Shown: positions 1 to 8,237, counted from the first letter of the stretch. The stretch: DNA of 14,695 nt from Stenotrophomonas maltophilia (GCA_002386405.1 DGIP01000345.1:397-15091), one strand, 5' to 3'. The notes: a model not told the origin generated them from the sequence alone. A program made the numbers and translations.

Positions 1-1476
1 GCCATCACCGTGTTCCACCACGACCTGCCGCTTTGGCAGTCGCCGCAGGGCATGGACCAGCCGGCGCAGACGCTGGACGATGCGCAGCGCCTGCTCGACG
101 GCGTGCTGGCCAAGCATCCGGATGCGCGAAAGCACGTGGGCATGACCTTCCCCGGCGCGGAAACACCGCAGTCCATCGCGTACTGGCAGGACGCCAAGGG
201 CACCTGGCTGTTTGCCTGGGCCGACCACGTGGATGGCAGCCCCACCCCGCCGCAGGCCGGGTTGGCCGAACTGGTCAATGAACTGCACTACACGCTGGGC
301 CTGCCGGTGGCCGGCATCTACCTGATGGGCGTGGTCAGCCTGCTGTACGGGCTGGCATTGCTGTCCGGGCTGGTGATCCACCTGCCCAAGCTGGTGGGCG
401 ACCTGTTCGCGCTGCGCCCGGGCCGCAATTTCAAGCAGATGTGGCAGGACGCGCACAACGTGATCGGCGTGCTCAGCCTGCCCTTCCACCTGTTGTTCGC
501 GGTCACCGGCGCGCTGCTGTGCCTGATGTTCCTGCAGATGGCCGCGCTCAACCCGCTCATCTACGACGGCAAGCTGCTGGCGGCATTGCCGGGTGCGACC
601 GATACCGCGCCGATCCGCGCGCCGGCCAACGAGCCGGTGCGTGCGGGCAGCCTGGCGATGCTGCATGCGCGGGCGATCGCGGTGGCAAATGACAAGGGCC
701 AGGCGGTGTTCGAACCGGCCTACCTGAAGCTGGCCAATGCCGGCGACAGGAACGCGGTGATCGAAATCACCGGCGATGGCGGTGTCTCGCTGGGTCCGCT
801 GGGCGCGGTGGCGATGGATGCCAATACCGGCGATGTGCTGCATACCCAGCTGCCAGGGCACCGAGATGCCAACCACGCCACGCTGGCGGCGGCGTATGCG
901 CTGCACTTCGGCGAATTCGGCAACGGGCTGGTGCCGTGGCTGTACTTCGTGCTCGGCCTGGGCGGGGCGTTCCTGTTCTACTCGGGCAACCTGCTGTGGA
1001 TCGAGTCGCGCCGCAAGCGCCGCCAGGCCACCCAGGGGCGCGCGCAGGTGAACATGGCGCGGGCCACGGTAGGCGTATGCATCGGGCTGTGCGTGGCGGT
1101 GTCGGCGGCGTTCGTGAGCGTCCAGCTGCTGGAGCACCTGGCCCCGGCGCATGCCGATGCAGGCATGCGCTGGACCTGCTTCCTGGCCTGGGGCGGCTGC
1201 GCCCTGTGGGCGGCGCTGCGCGCGCCGTCCAAGGCGGCGGTGGAGCTGCTGTGGGCGGCGGCGGCGGTGACCGCGTTGATCCCGGTGGTGCACGGCGCCA
1301 TGAGCGGGCTATGGCTGTGGACCAGTGCCGCACGCGGTTACTGGCCGCTGTTCTGGGTGGATGGCGTGGCGCTGGCAATGGCATTGGGCTTTGCCGCGAT
1401 GGCGCGCGCCACGCAGCGCCGGGCGTTGAATGGGGACCCGAACAGCGTGTGGGCGCACCCTGCTGTAGACGCCTGA
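1..1476 (+). CDS. PepSY-associated transmembrane protein, 5'-truncated by the window edge
   Basis: The open frame already runs at base 1, so the N-terminus (normally a first membrane helix and the start of the PepSY region) lies outside the window; a GTG at 10 is probably internal. Numbering from that GTG, hydrophobic segments lie near residues 99-124, 150-178, 309-330, 351-375, 388-404, 411-430 and 445-465. A large soluble loop (about 180-305) contains PepSY-like sequence ('AMDANTGDVLHTQLPG'). Histidines sit beside or in the helices, as in this family: H93 (NELHYTLG), H149 (DAHNVIG), H160 and H299 (LHFGEFGNG). Such proteins are inner-membrane, often encoded next to TonB-dependent siderophore receptors, and several have been linked to iron or flavin/haem redox work; that role is inference here. 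The very hydrophobic C-terminal extension after about 350 adds four helices to the usual four-helix plan. The serine hydrolase follows 98 bp downstream on the same strand. Confidence 0.8.
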   Translation, partial: AITVFHHDLPLWQSPQGMDQPAQTLDDAQRLLDGVLAKHPDARKHVGMTFPGAETPQSIAYWQDAKGTWLFAWADHVDGSPTPPQAGLAELVNELHYTLGLPVAGIYLMGVVSLLYGLALLSGLVIHLPKLVGDLFALRPGRNFKQMWQDAHNVIGVLSLPFHLLFAVTGALLCLMFLQMAALNPLIYDGKLLAALPGATDTAPIRAPANEPVRAGSLAMLHARAIAVANDKGQAVFEPAYLKLANAGDRNAVIEITGDGGVSLGPLGAVAMDANTGDVLHTQLPGHRDANHATLAAAYALHFGEFGNGLVPWLYFVLGLGGAFLFYSGNLLWIESRRKRRQATQGRAQVNMARATVGVCIGLCVAVSAAFVSVQLLEHLAPAHADAGMRWTCFLAWGGCALWAALRAPSKAAVELLWAAAAVTALIPVVHGAMSGLWLWTSAARGYWPLFWVDGVALAMALGFAAMARATQRRALNGDPNSVWAHPAVDA

Positions 1477-1560
1477 GACGCGTAGAGGGCGATTTCAGAA
1501 TTCTTCAGGCGCTTTTCCAGCACTTCAGACGCGCTGCTGGCGTAGTGGGCTCCTCACCCC

Positions 1561-1566
1561 AAGGAG
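1561..1566 (+). promoter_or_regulatory. Ribosome binding site of the serine hydrolase gene
   Basis: AAGGAG stands 8 bases before the ATG at 1575. It selects this start over the much longer open frame that continues upstream through the PepSY gene. The sequence is a near-perfect Shine-Dalgarno, the clearest in the left part of the window. Confidence 0.75.
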
Positions 1567-1574
1567 CTCCACCC

Positions 1575-2642
1575 ATGCCTCGAACCCTGCCCGCCCTGTT
1601 GCTGGCGCTCGCCGCCTGCCTGCCCATCACGGCCCTGTCCGCCCCGCCGAAGCTCGACCCTGCCCCGCTCGCCGCGCTGGAGGCGGCCGTTGCCAGGGAC
1701 GAGATCAAACAGGTCACCAGCGTGCTGTTGCTGGTCGATGGCACCGTGGCCTACGAGCACTATTTCAACGGCGCCGATGCCGAAACCCTCAACGACGTAC
1801 GATCGGCCAGCAAGAGCGTGACGTCCCTGCTGGTGGGGGCGGCCATCGGCGCCGGTCAGCTGCCGGGCGTGCAGGCCCGTGTCTACGACTACTTCCCGGA
1901 ATTCACCGCCAGCCACCCGGTGGACCCGCGCCTGCGGGGCACCACGCTGGAAGACCTGCTCACCATGAGCAGCCTGTGGGAGTGCGATGACCAGAACCCG
2001 TTCTCCAGCGGCAACGAAGAGCGCATGTACGTGACCGAGCGCTGGCTGGACTTCGCGCTGGCGCTGCCGGTCAAGGGCTTCGCGCCGTGGATGAGCCGCC
2101 CCGAAGACAGCCCGCACGGCCGCGCGCATGCCTACTGCACGGCAGATTCGTTCGTACTGGGCGCGGTGCTGGAACGGGCCACGAAGATGCCGCTGGCCGA
2201 CTATGCGGCGCAGGCCCTGGAACGCCCGCTGGGCATCACCCGCAGCCACTGGAACCGCTCGCCCGAAGGCATCGGCATGGGGGGCGGCGGCACCCGCTAC
2301 CGCAGCCGCGACCTGGCCCGGTTGGGCGAGCTGGTACTGGCCGGCGGCCGCTGGCAGGGCAAGCAGCTGGTGCCCGCCGACTACATCGCGGCGATGATCC
2401 GCCCGCAGGCGCAGGCCGACGACGGCAGCGACTACGGCTACCAGTGGTGGGGCCTGAAGCTGCCGGTGGACGGCAAGGAAACCACCGTGTGGGCGATGTC
2501 GGGCAACGGGGGCAATTATGTGTTCGTGATGCCGGAGAAGAAGCTGGTGGCGGTGGTCACCAGCAAGGCTTACAACCGCAGCTACGCCCACCCGCAGTCG
2601 CGCCGGGTGCTTACCGAGTTCCTGCTGCCGGCGCTGCGCTGA
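1575..2642 (+). CDS. Serine hydrolase, beta-lactamase class C / 6-aminohexanoate-dimer hydrolase-like family
   Basis: This is a 355-residue exported hydrolase of the Beta-lactamase (PF00144-type) fold. The catalytic S-x-x-K is S77-A-S-K80, followed by the typical 'SVTSLLVGAAIG' helix. The general-base tyrosine is probably Y187 (AYCTADSFVLG), with C-T in place of the Y-x-N of true AmpC enzymes. The third element is a glycine-rich 'SGNGGNYVFVMPE' at about 309-321 rather than KTG/HxG. This set fits the esterase/amide-hydrolase branch, not a penicillin-destroying beta-lactamase; the true substrate cannot be read from the sequence. Residues 1-23 form a signal peptide. It contains L-A-A-C15, a possible lipobox, but A-L-S-A23 also suits signal peptidase I. 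The ATG at 1575 was chosen for its ribosome binding site and for the signal peptide that follows. Its last 32 bases overlap the 3' end of the convergent regulator gene. Confidence 0.85.
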   Translation: MPRTLPALLLALAACLPITALSAPPKLDPAPLAALEAAVARDEIKQVTSVLLLVDGTVAYEHYFNGADAETLNDVRSASKSVTSLLVGAAIGAGQLPGVQARVYDYFPEFTASHPVDPRLRGTTLEDLLTMSSLWECDDQNPFSSGNEERMYVTERWLDFALALPVKGFAPWMSRPEDSPHGRAHAYCTADSFVLGAVLERATKMPLADYAAQALERPLGITRSHWNRSPEGIGMGGGGTRYRSRDLARLGELVLAGGRWQGKQLVPADYIAAMIRPQAQADDGSDYGYQWWGLKLPVDGKETTVWAMSGNGGNYVFVMPEKKLVAVVTSKAYNRSYAHPQSRRVLTEFLLPALR

Positions 2643-4206
2643 GGCCTTTCAGCTCTTCCGGGCGCCACGGTGCGGCCAGTACCTGCGCACGCTGCGCGGC
2701 CACGTCCGCCTCGATCCGGGCGAGCAGGCGTTCCCAGCCGGGCGCCTGCCGCAGCGGGGCGAACAGCGGCGTGACGCGCAGCCACGCGGCGTCGCGGAAG
2801 CCCGAATCCACGGCGCGGTGCAGGTCGGCGATCGCCGCACCTGCATCGCCCTGGGCCTGGTGCAGCAGCGCCCGTTCCACGGCGGCATCCGACCAGCCGT
2901 CGTCAGCCTGCGCGGAGACTTCACCCAGCCGCGCGGCAATCCATTCCGGGGATGGCTTGCCATTCGGCTGCTGCAGGCCGGCCAGGGTCTTGCCCAGCGA
3001 CTGCAACGGGCGCAGCAGGCGGCCCTGCTCGAAGGCCTGCGCCGCGCCCTGCGGGTCGCCGCTCATCAGCAGCAGCTCGCCCTGCAGGCGCAGCAACTGC
3101 GGATGCGGGGTGCCGCGTGCCAGGGCCTGGTCAAGCGCCTGCCGCGCCTTGTCCTGCTCGCCCATGCTCATCAGCGCACGCGGCCAGGCGATGTTGCTGA
3201 AGACGTTGTCCGGGTACAGCTGGAAGTTGCGCGCATGGCGACGCGCGGCGGCGTCGGTGAAGCCGAGCAGTTCCAGTTCGCGTGCGACCTGCACGTCGCG
3301 GAAGCGGATCCGCTCGGGCGCTCGCAGCGCGAGGTTGGCCTTCAGCGCCTGGGCCAGGTGGCCCTGCTCCTGTTGCAGGTAAGCCAGCGAGGCACGCGTG
3401 CGCTCATCGCCGGGGTCGCGCCGCAGCGCCTGCTCGTAATCGGCAATCGCCTGCGGCATCGCGCCGAGGCAGTCGTGCGCGTAACCGCGCAGCGCATGTG
3501 CGGCGGCATCGTCAGGCGCGGCCTGCAGTACCTGCCCGGCCAGCTGCAGCGCTTCCTGCGCATTGCCCGGTTTGCCATTGAACAAACACGCGTCGGCGGC
3601 CAGTGCACGCGCCAGGCCACGCCGGGCCGCGCTGGAATCCGGATCGATCTGCAGCGCCTGGCGGTACAGTGTGATCGCGCGATCGTTGTTGCTGGCTTGG
3701 CCGATGCCGGCGTAATACGACGCGCGTTGCAGGACGGGGTCGGCAGGCGAGCGCGGCGCACTGTCCGGCCACGCGACCACGGCTACGATGACGCCGGCGG
3801 CAGCCACGCCAGCCGCCAGCCCCACCCAACGCCAGTGCCAAGTGCGTTTTGGTGCTTCCGCCGCCATCGTTGCAGGTATCGGCGCTTCCGCTGCGCACGC
3901 CTGCAGTGGCGCGCACAACTGGTAACCGCGTCCCCGCACCGAGCGCAGGTAGCGCGGCTGGCGGCTGTCATCGCCCAATGCCTGGCGCAACAGCTTCACC
4001 CGCTGGCTGATCGCATCTTCGCCCACCACCGCCGGCGCCCAGACCTGCTCGGCCAGCGTATCGAAGTCGACAACCTCGGTGCCGTGCTCCAGCAGGCAGT
4101 CCAGCAACCGCCAGCTGAGCCCGCTGACCGGCAACACCACGTCACCGCGCCGCACCTGCTGCGAGGTACGGTCGATGTGTAAATCCAGCAGCCGGACGGT
4201 ACTCAT
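2611..4206 (-). CDS. CadC-like transcriptional regulator: winged helix, one membrane helix, TPR-rich periplasmic part
   Basis: The product is 531 residues. Residues 5-98 are an OmpR/PhoB-type winged-helix DNA-binding domain ending in the signature 'YLRSVRGRGYQL'. A single hydrophobic segment (about 127-146, bounded by W and R) follows, then a long helical part (about 157-510) of TPR-like repeats such as 'AITLYRQALQIDPDSSAARRGLA' and 'AIADYEQALRRDPGDERTRASLA'. This is the architecture of membrane-anchored one-component regulators in which the DNA-binding domain is cytoplasmic and the C-terminal part senses or binds a partner outside. No kinase or receiver domain is present. The start at 4206 is the first that precedes the complete winged helix; the open frame extends upstream to 4326 but crosses a REP element. 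I see no good Shine-Dalgarno before it. The gene lies just downstream of the chitinase, so chitinase control is possible but only inferred. Several family members bind DNA without a known inducer. Confidence 0.82.
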   Translation of the reverse strand: MSTVRLLDLHIDRTSQQVRRGDVVLPVSGLSWRLLDCLLEHGTEVVDFDTLAEQVWAPAVVGEDAISQRVKLLRQALGDDSRQPRYLRSVRGRGYQLCAPLQACAAEAPIPATMAAEAPKRTWHWRWVGLAAGVAAAGVIVAVVAWPDSAPRSPADPVLQRASYYAGIGQASNNDRAITLYRQALQIDPDSSAARRGLARALAADACLFNGKPGNAQEALQLAGQVLQAAPDDAAAHALRGYAHDCLGAMPQAIADYEQALRRDPGDERTRASLAYLQQEQGHLAQALKANLALRAPERIRFRDVQVARELELLGFTDAAARRHARNFQLYPDNVFSNIAWPRALMSMGEQDKARQALDQALARGTPHPQLLRLQGELLLMSGDPQGAAQAFEQGRLLRPLQSLGKTLAGLQQPNGKPSPEWIAARLGEVSAQADDGWSDAAVERALLHQAQGDAGAAIADLHRAVDSGFRDAAWLRVTPLFAPLRQAPGWERLLARIEADVAAQRAQVLAAPWRPEELKGLSAAPAAGTR

Positions 4207-4218
4207 GCGGCAAGCATA
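4204..4218 (-). promoter_or_regulatory. Possible -10 box giving a leaderless regulator transcript
   Basis: TATGCT (minus strand, 4218-4213) ends exactly 6 bases before the ATG (4206-4204), so a transcript would begin at or very near the A of the start codon. There is no Shine-Dalgarno in front of this ATG, which fits leaderless translation. No convincing -35 box is visible at 16-18 bases, so this is tentative. Confidence 0.25.
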
Positions 4219-4270
4219 GTGCAGGTCCGGACGGGGCGTTGGAACCCGATAACCCGGGCGGTATTCCAGC

Positions 4271-4328
4271 GGTAGGGTCGCATCCCAATCGACCGCCATT
4301 GCATTACCCACGTTCGGTGACGGCATGA
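4271..4328 (+). repeat. GTAG-type REP (SMAG-like) element, left copy
   Basis: The head is GGTAGGGTCG at 4271, a short loop, then CGACCGCC ending at 4297: a GTAG tetranucleotide next to a small stem (GGTCG/CGACC). About 30 further bases to 4328 continue to match, in reverse complement, the right copy at 4363-4419. This head plus stem-loop is the plan of the SMAG repetitive palindromes described in Stenotrophomonas maltophilia. The assignment rests on memory of that family and was not checked by alignment. Confidence 0.65.
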
Positions 4329-4362
4329 GCGCTGGCGGAGAAGGCTTCTGCTTCGCTTACGG

Positions 4363-4419
4363 TCATGCGTCACCGAATGTTTACGCGTCCACGGCAGTCG
4401 TTTGGGAACCGACTCTACC
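4363..4419 (-). repeat. GTAG-type REP (SMAG-like) element, right inverted copy
   Basis: Read on the minus strand, this copy starts GGTAGAGTCG (4419), with CGACTGCC ending at 4393, and continues through ATTCGGTGACG to CATGA. It pairs with the left copy along about 58 bases with scattered mismatches. The two copies form a large inverted repeat around a 34-base centre (4329-4362) that fills most of the 224-bp gap between chitinase and regulator. The outer end lies 11 bp past the chitinase stop. It could end or protect the chitinase mRNA, since no classical U-tract terminator is visible there. Confidence 0.65.
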
Positions 4420-4430
4420 TGCGGCTGGCG

Positions 4431-5603
4431 TCACTTGAACGGACGCGCCATCGCCTTCAAGAGGTTGGCCTGGTCGTCGTCGCCGGTCAGTTCCCAGGTG
4501 AACACGCCGCGCAGCTTCTGGTCCCTGGCGTAGTCCGCGCGTAACGCAATCGAGGTCGGGTCTTCGTAGCTGATGAAGACCTTGTCGGCAGCGTTGTACA
4601 ACCACGGTGTCTGCGCCACCGGGTGCCAGTGCCGCTGCCAGCCGGGCTTGTCGAGGAATTGCTGCTGGATGCGGCGCCAGTCACCGGCATCGAACGGGGC
4701 GCTGTAAGGCTGGTAGAGGCCATCGGCAGATTCGGTGGTGACCTTGAAGCCGCGTCCATAGAACGGCACGCCCAGTACCAGCTTGTCGTTGGGCACGCCA
4801 TGCTGGCGGTAGTACTGCACCGCGCCTTCCACGCTGTTCCAGCGGCGCTGTTCCGGTGCGAGCGGGTCCTGCGGGACCGCGCGCAGCGGCGCGTTGAAGG
4901 TGGACACCTTGGAGAAGCCGGTGCCCATGTCGTAGCTCATCAGGTTGATGAAATCGAGCGCCTTGCCCAGTTCCTTCAGCTCATAGCTGAGCGCGGGATC
5001 GTACGGGCCGTCGGTCTGCACCCGGCCGGCCGGCAGCGCAGCGGTCAGCAGCCGGTGTGGACCCCGGCCGCCATCCAGCGCATCCAGCTGGCGGCGGAAT
5101 TCCTGCACCAGCAGCGTCATGTTGCGACGGTCCTGCGGGCGGTCGGTGATCTCCAGCGGGCCACCGGAAACCGGGAATTCCCAATCGATATCCACGCCGT
5201 CGAAACTGCCGCGATGCTGCTCGAAGAACATCGCAACGCACGACCGCACGAAACGTTCGCGGCTCTGTGCCGTGAGCGCGGCATCGGAGAAGCCGCCGGC
5301 GTTCCAGCCGCCGATGGAGATCATGCTGTGCAGATGCGGGTGGTCGCGCTTGAGCGCGGCCAGCGCCTTGAAGTGCGCGGCAGCGCCGTCATCCACCACG
5401 CACCTGCCATCGTCGATGCGGGCGAACGCATAGAACAAGTGGGTCAGCGTATCGGCAGGAATGGACGCCACCGGGTAGCGCTCAGCCGAGCCGCCCGGGT
5501 AGTAGGCCCCGATCACCGCGTTCGACGCCGGGGCGGCATGGTTGGCGAGCGGAAGCGCAAGCGCGATGGCGGCGCCCAGCAGGGAAGCAGATAGACGGGA
5601 CAT
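4431..5603 (-). CDS. Secreted chitinase, glycoside hydrolase family 18
   Basis: The product is 390 residues and is predicted to cut beta-1,4 links of chitin or chito-oligosaccharides outside the cytoplasm. A signal peptide spans about residues 1-24 (hydrophobic 'LLGAAIALALPLA', then NHAA). The GH18 landmarks are all present: S96-I-G-G-W; the catalytic D135-G-V-D-I-D-W-E142 (the DxxDxDxE motif, with E142 the acid/base and D140 its partner); M222-S-Y-D225; and the barrel-closing W370 in 'GVFTWELTGDD'. An insertion domain with 'GVPFYGRGFK' (about 278-287) is typical of ChiA/ChiB-like subfamily A enzymes. There is no chitin-binding module, so it is a single catalytic domain. The start at 5603 has GGAG 5 bases upstream (5612-5609). 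The regulator gene lies 224 bp downstream on the same strand, separated by the REP pair. Confidence 0.93.
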   Translation of the reverse strand: MSRLSASLLGAAIALALPLANHAAPASNAVIGAYYPGGSAERYPVASIPADTLTHLFYAFARIDDGRCVVDDGAAAHFKALAALKRDHPHLHSMISIGGWNAGGFSDAALTAQSRERFVRSCVAMFFEQHRGSFDGVDIDWEFPVSGGPLEITDRPQDRRNMTLLVQEFRRQLDALDGGRGPHRLLTAALPAGRVQTDGPYDPALSYELKELGKALDFINLMSYDMGTGFSKVSTFNAPLRAVPQDPLAPEQRRWNSVEGAVQYYRQHGVPNDKLVLGVPFYGRGFKVTTESADGLYQPYSAPFDAGDWRRIQQQFLDKPGWQRHWHPVAQTPWLYNAADKVFISYEDPTSIALRADYARDQKLRGVFTWELTGDDDQANLLKAMARPFK

Positions 5604-5936
5604 GGCAACTCCGTGGACCAGGATGGGCCAACGTTAACAAGGCGCGCATCGTCGTGGCGGGATGTCCTGCGAATCTGTCCAGCGGACACGTCCTGTAGCT
5701 GTGGACGGGAAACGCAATGACTGCACAAAGGGCCTCGCGGCAAAGAAGACGCGGCTGCCGGGGGCGAACGCCGGGCCGCAAGCCATGCCCCGTCGCGGTC
5801 GGTAGGTCCCTGGCAAAGTAAAGGAGGAGGCCGTCGCCGCCAGGCGTCGGCCGGGGGACATTTGCACAGGGGCCTACCGGCCGCGACGTGGCTCTGGACG
5901 CTCGCGATGCCCCTGATCGAAGATCGTGCGCCAAGC
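5604..5936. other. Gene-free stretch between chitinase and the pnp terminator
   Basis: About 330 bp hold no open frame with family-like sequence; the short frames present are arginine/proline-rich and overlap in several phases, as expected from GC-rich noncoding DNA. The chitinase promoter should lie here, upstream of 5612 on the minus strand, but I could not find a pair of -35/-10 boxes that I would defend. No large palindrome or repeat was seen. Confidence 0.5.
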
Positions 5937-5969
5937 AAAAAAAAACGGGCCCGAAGGCCCGTTTTTTTT
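5937..5969 (-). terminator. Intrinsic terminator of the pnp operon, usable in both directions
   Basis: A 6-bp GC stem (CGGGCC 5946-5951 / GGCCCG 5956-5961) with a CGAA loop is flanked by nine A (5937-5945) and eight T (5962-5969). The A/T tracts extend the stem and give a U-run on either strand. Read on the minus strand it ends the nusA-pnp operon 56 bp after the pnp stop. In the plus direction it would also stop any transcript from the left. Confidence 0.92.
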
Positions 5970-5976
5970 CCAAGGA

Positions 5977-6028
5977 GTGACGACCAACGGTCGTCACCTA
6001 CCCTCGTAATCTGCCGTTGGCGGATTAC
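5977..6028 (-). other. Two stem-loops between pnp stop and terminator
   Basis: Hairpin one is GTGACGAC 5977-5984 / GTCGTCAC 5990-5997 with loop CAACG. Hairpin two pairs GTAATC (6006-6011) with GATTAC (6023-6028), continues inward to a 3-base loop with one imperfect pair in the RNA, and contains the pnp stop codon. The tips, CCAACGG (5984-5990) and CCGTTGG (6014-6020), are mutually complementary, so a loop-loop contact or an alternative fold is possible. They could shield the 3' end of the mRNA from exonucleases; this is inference. Confidence 0.5.
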
Positions 6029-8133
6029 TCGGCCGAGGCGCCTTCGCCTTCCTCGACGGCCTTCATCGACAGGCGGATGCGGCCCTGCTTGTCGACTTCC
6101 AGCACCTTGACCTTGACCACGTCGCCTTCCTTCAGCTTGTCGCCGACCTTTTCAACGCGCTCGCTGGAGATCTGCGAGACGTGGACCAGGCCGTCCTTGC
6201 CCGGCAGGATGGTGACGAACGCACCGAAGTCCATGATCTTGGCGACCTTGCCTTCGTAGATGCGGCCCGGCTCGACGTCCGAGGTGATCTGCTCGATGCG
6301 GGCCTTGGCAGCCTGCGCAGCGATGGCATTGACCGAGGCGATGACGATGGTGCCGTCGTCCTGGATGTCGATCTGGGTGCCGGTTTCCTTGGTGATGGCC
6401 TGGATGGTGGAACCACCCTTGCCGATCACTTCGCGGATCTTGTCCGGGTGGATCTTGATGGTCAGCAGGCGCGGCGCGTAGTCCGACAGCTCCTGGCGCG
6501 GAGCGGTCAGGCCGTGGGCCATTTCACCCAGGATGTGCAGACGGCCAGCCTTGGCCTGCTGCAGTGCCTGCTTCATGATCTCTTCGGTGATGCCTTCGAT
6601 CTTGATGTCCATCTGCAGGGCGGAGATGCCCTCAGCGGTACCGGCAACCTTGAAGTCCATGTCGCCCAGGTGGTCTTCGTCACCCAGGATGTCGGACAGG
6701 ACCACGAAGCGGTCGCCTTCCTTGACCAGGCCCATGGCGATACCCGCAACCGGCGACTTCACCGGCACGCCGGCGTCCATCAGGGCCAGCGAGGAACCGC
6801 AGACCGACGCCATCGACGACGAACCGTTCGACTCGGTGATTTCCGAGACGACGCGGATGGTGTACGGGAAGGCTTCCAGCGACGGCATCACTGCCAGCAC
6901 GCCGCGCTTGGCGAGGCGGCCGTGGCCGATTTCGCGACGCTTCGGGCCCATCATGCGGCCGGTCTCACCCACCGAGTACGGGGGGAAGTTGTAATGGAAC
7001 AGGAAGTTGTCCTTGTACTCACCGGACACGGCGTCGATGACCTGGCCGTCGCGGGCGGTACCCAGCGTGATGGTCACGATGGCCTGGGTCTCACCACGGG
7101 TGAACAGCGAGGAGCCGTGCACGCGCGGCAGGATGCCGGTCTTGACGGCGATCGGGCGGACGGTGTCCAGCGCACGGCCGTCGATGCGAACCTTGGTGTC
7201 GAGCACCGAGTTGCGCATGGTGCTGTATTCCAGCTCGCCGAATTCCTTCGACAGCTCGGCCGGGTTCCAGCCTTCAGCGGCCACGCGGCCTGCCAGCGAC
7301 TCGACCACGTCCTTCTTGATCGCCGAGATGGCGTCGCGGCGCTGCAGCTTGTCGCGCACCTGGAAGGCTTCGCCCAGGCGCGGGCCGATGGCTTCCTGCA
7401 GGGCGCTGATCAGCACGTCGTTCTTGGCCGGGGCCACCCAGGTCGACGGCTTGGTGCCGGCTTCCACGGTCAGCTCGTTGATGGCGTTGATGACCTTCTG
7501 CATTTCGCGGTGACCGAAGGTCACGGCGCCCAGCATCACGTCTTCGGACAGCAGCGCGGCTTCGGATTCAACCATCAGCACGGCGTTGGAGGTACCGGCC
7601 ACAACCAGTTCCAGCTCCGAATCCTTCAGTTCGGTCACGGTCGGGTTGAGGATGTACTCACCGTTCTTGTAACCGACCTTGGCAGCAGCGATCGGACCCT
7701 TGAACGGGGTGCCGGCCAGCGACAGCGCGGCCGAGGCGCCGATCAGCGCGGCGATGTCGCCGTCGATGTCCGGGTTCAGCGACATGACCGTGGCGATGAT
7801 CTGCACTTCGTTCTTGTAGTCTTCCGGGAACAGCGGACGGATCGGACGATCGATCAGGCGCGAGATCAGCGTCTCCTTCTCGGTCGCGCGGCCTTCGCGC
7901 TTGAAGAAGCCACCCGGGATACGGCCACCGGCGTAGAACTTCTCCTGGTAATCACAGGTCAGCGGGAAGAAGTCCTGGCCCTCACGCGCGCTCTTGGCAG
8001 CCACGGCGGAGACCAGCAGCACGGTGTCGTCGAACTTGACGATGACGGCGCCACCGGCCTGACGGGCGATTTCGCCGGTTTCAAGCGTGACGGTGTGCTT
8101 GCCGTACTGGAAGGTTTTGGTGATTTTTGCCAC
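6025..8133 (-). CDS. pnp: Polyribonucleotide nucleotidyltransferase (PNPase)
   Basis: PNPase degrades RNA 3' to 5' with phosphate, releasing nucleoside diphosphates; it acts in the cytoplasm as a trimer and, in gammaproteobacteria, with the RNase E degradosome. The 702 residues match the usual length (about 700-710). Domains in order are RNase PH 1 (about 10-145), a helical linker, RNase PH 2 (about 320-505) with the phosphate-site G437-S-S-S440 and the catalytic D487/D493/K495 in '[12 protein letters not shown]', KH (about 555-612; G571-K-G-G574) and S1 (about 622-692, '[13 protein letters not shown]'). The wording is xanthomonad-like. The start is GTG (8133-8131), supported by AAGGA about 8 bases upstream and by the standard N-terminus '[10 protein letters not shown]'. 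It is the last gene of the operon, 150 bp after rpsO. In E. coli PNPase represses itself through a leader stem-loop cut by RNase III; leader hairpins are present here too. Confidence 0.98.
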   Translation of the reverse strand: MAKITKTFQYGKHTVTLETGEIARQAGGAVIVKFDDTVLLVSAVAAKSAREGQDFFPLTCDYQEKFYAGGRIPGGFFKREGRATEKETLISRLIDRPIRPLFPEDYKNEVQIIATVMSLNPDIDGDIAALIGASAALSLAGTPFKGPIAAAKVGYKNGEYILNPTVTELKDSELELVVAGTSNAVLMVESEAALLSEDVMLGAVTFGHREMQKVINAINELTVEAGTKPSTWVAPAKNDVLISALQEAIGPRLGEAFQVRDKLQRRDAISAIKKDVVESLAGRVAAEGWNPAELSKEFGELEYSTMRNSVLDTKVRIDGRALDTVRPIAVKTGILPRVHGSSLFTRGETQAIVTITLGTARDGQVIDAVSGEYKDNFLFHYNFPPYSVGETGRMMGPKRREIGHGRLAKRGVLAVMPSLEAFPYTIRVVSEITESNGSSSMASVCGSSLALMDAGVPVKSPVAGIAMGLVKEGDRFVVLSDILGDEDHLGDMDFKVAGTAEGISALQMDIKIEGITEEIMKQALQQAKAGRLHILGEMAHGLTAPRQELSDYAPRLLTIKIHPDKIREVIGKGGSTIQAITKETGTQIDIQDDGTIVIASVNAIAAQAAKARIEQITSDVEPGRIYEGKVAKIMDFGAFVTILPGKDGLVHVSQISSERVEKVGDKLKEGDVVKVKVLEVDKQGRIRLSMKAVEEGEGASAE

Positions 8134-8198
8134 GGGGGATGTCCTTGGGGAAATGCTGTCTTCGAATGGACCGTGGGCGACCCTTGCCGCCGACGGGT

Positions 8199-8214
8199 GA
8201 CCGGAAGTCCGGTC
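8199..8214 (-). promoter_or_regulatory. Stem-loop in the pnp leader
   Basis: GACCGG (8199-8204) pairs with CCGGTC (8209-8214) around a 4-base loop. It lies 66-81 bases ahead of the pnp GTG. Together with the larger rpsO-pnp hairpin it could be the substrate of RNase III/PNPase feedback, as known in E. coli. The role is inferred from position only. Confidence 0.4.
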
Positions 8215-8237
8215 CTGGCGTTTGATGCGGTACTACC

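Noticed and set aside
10..12. GTG at position 10 as the true start of the PepSY protein
   Set aside because: The frame is open to base 1, and the family normally has a membrane helix before this point, so the gene is cut by the window edge.
1554..2591. 345-codon frame on the minus strand opposite the serine hydrolase
   Set aside because: His/Gly/Ala/Val-rich sequence of low complexity; the plus-strand gene has active-site motifs and a good ribosome binding site.
2818..4182. 454-codon frame on the plus strand opposite the regulator
   Set aside because: It is the mirror of the TPR-coding strand (Q/R/A/G-rich) with no domain, whereas the minus strand has a clear winged helix and TPRs.
4207..4326. 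40-codon N-terminal extension of the regulator
   Set aside because: It would translate a REP element and adds nothing to the winged helix, which begins just after the ATG at 4206.
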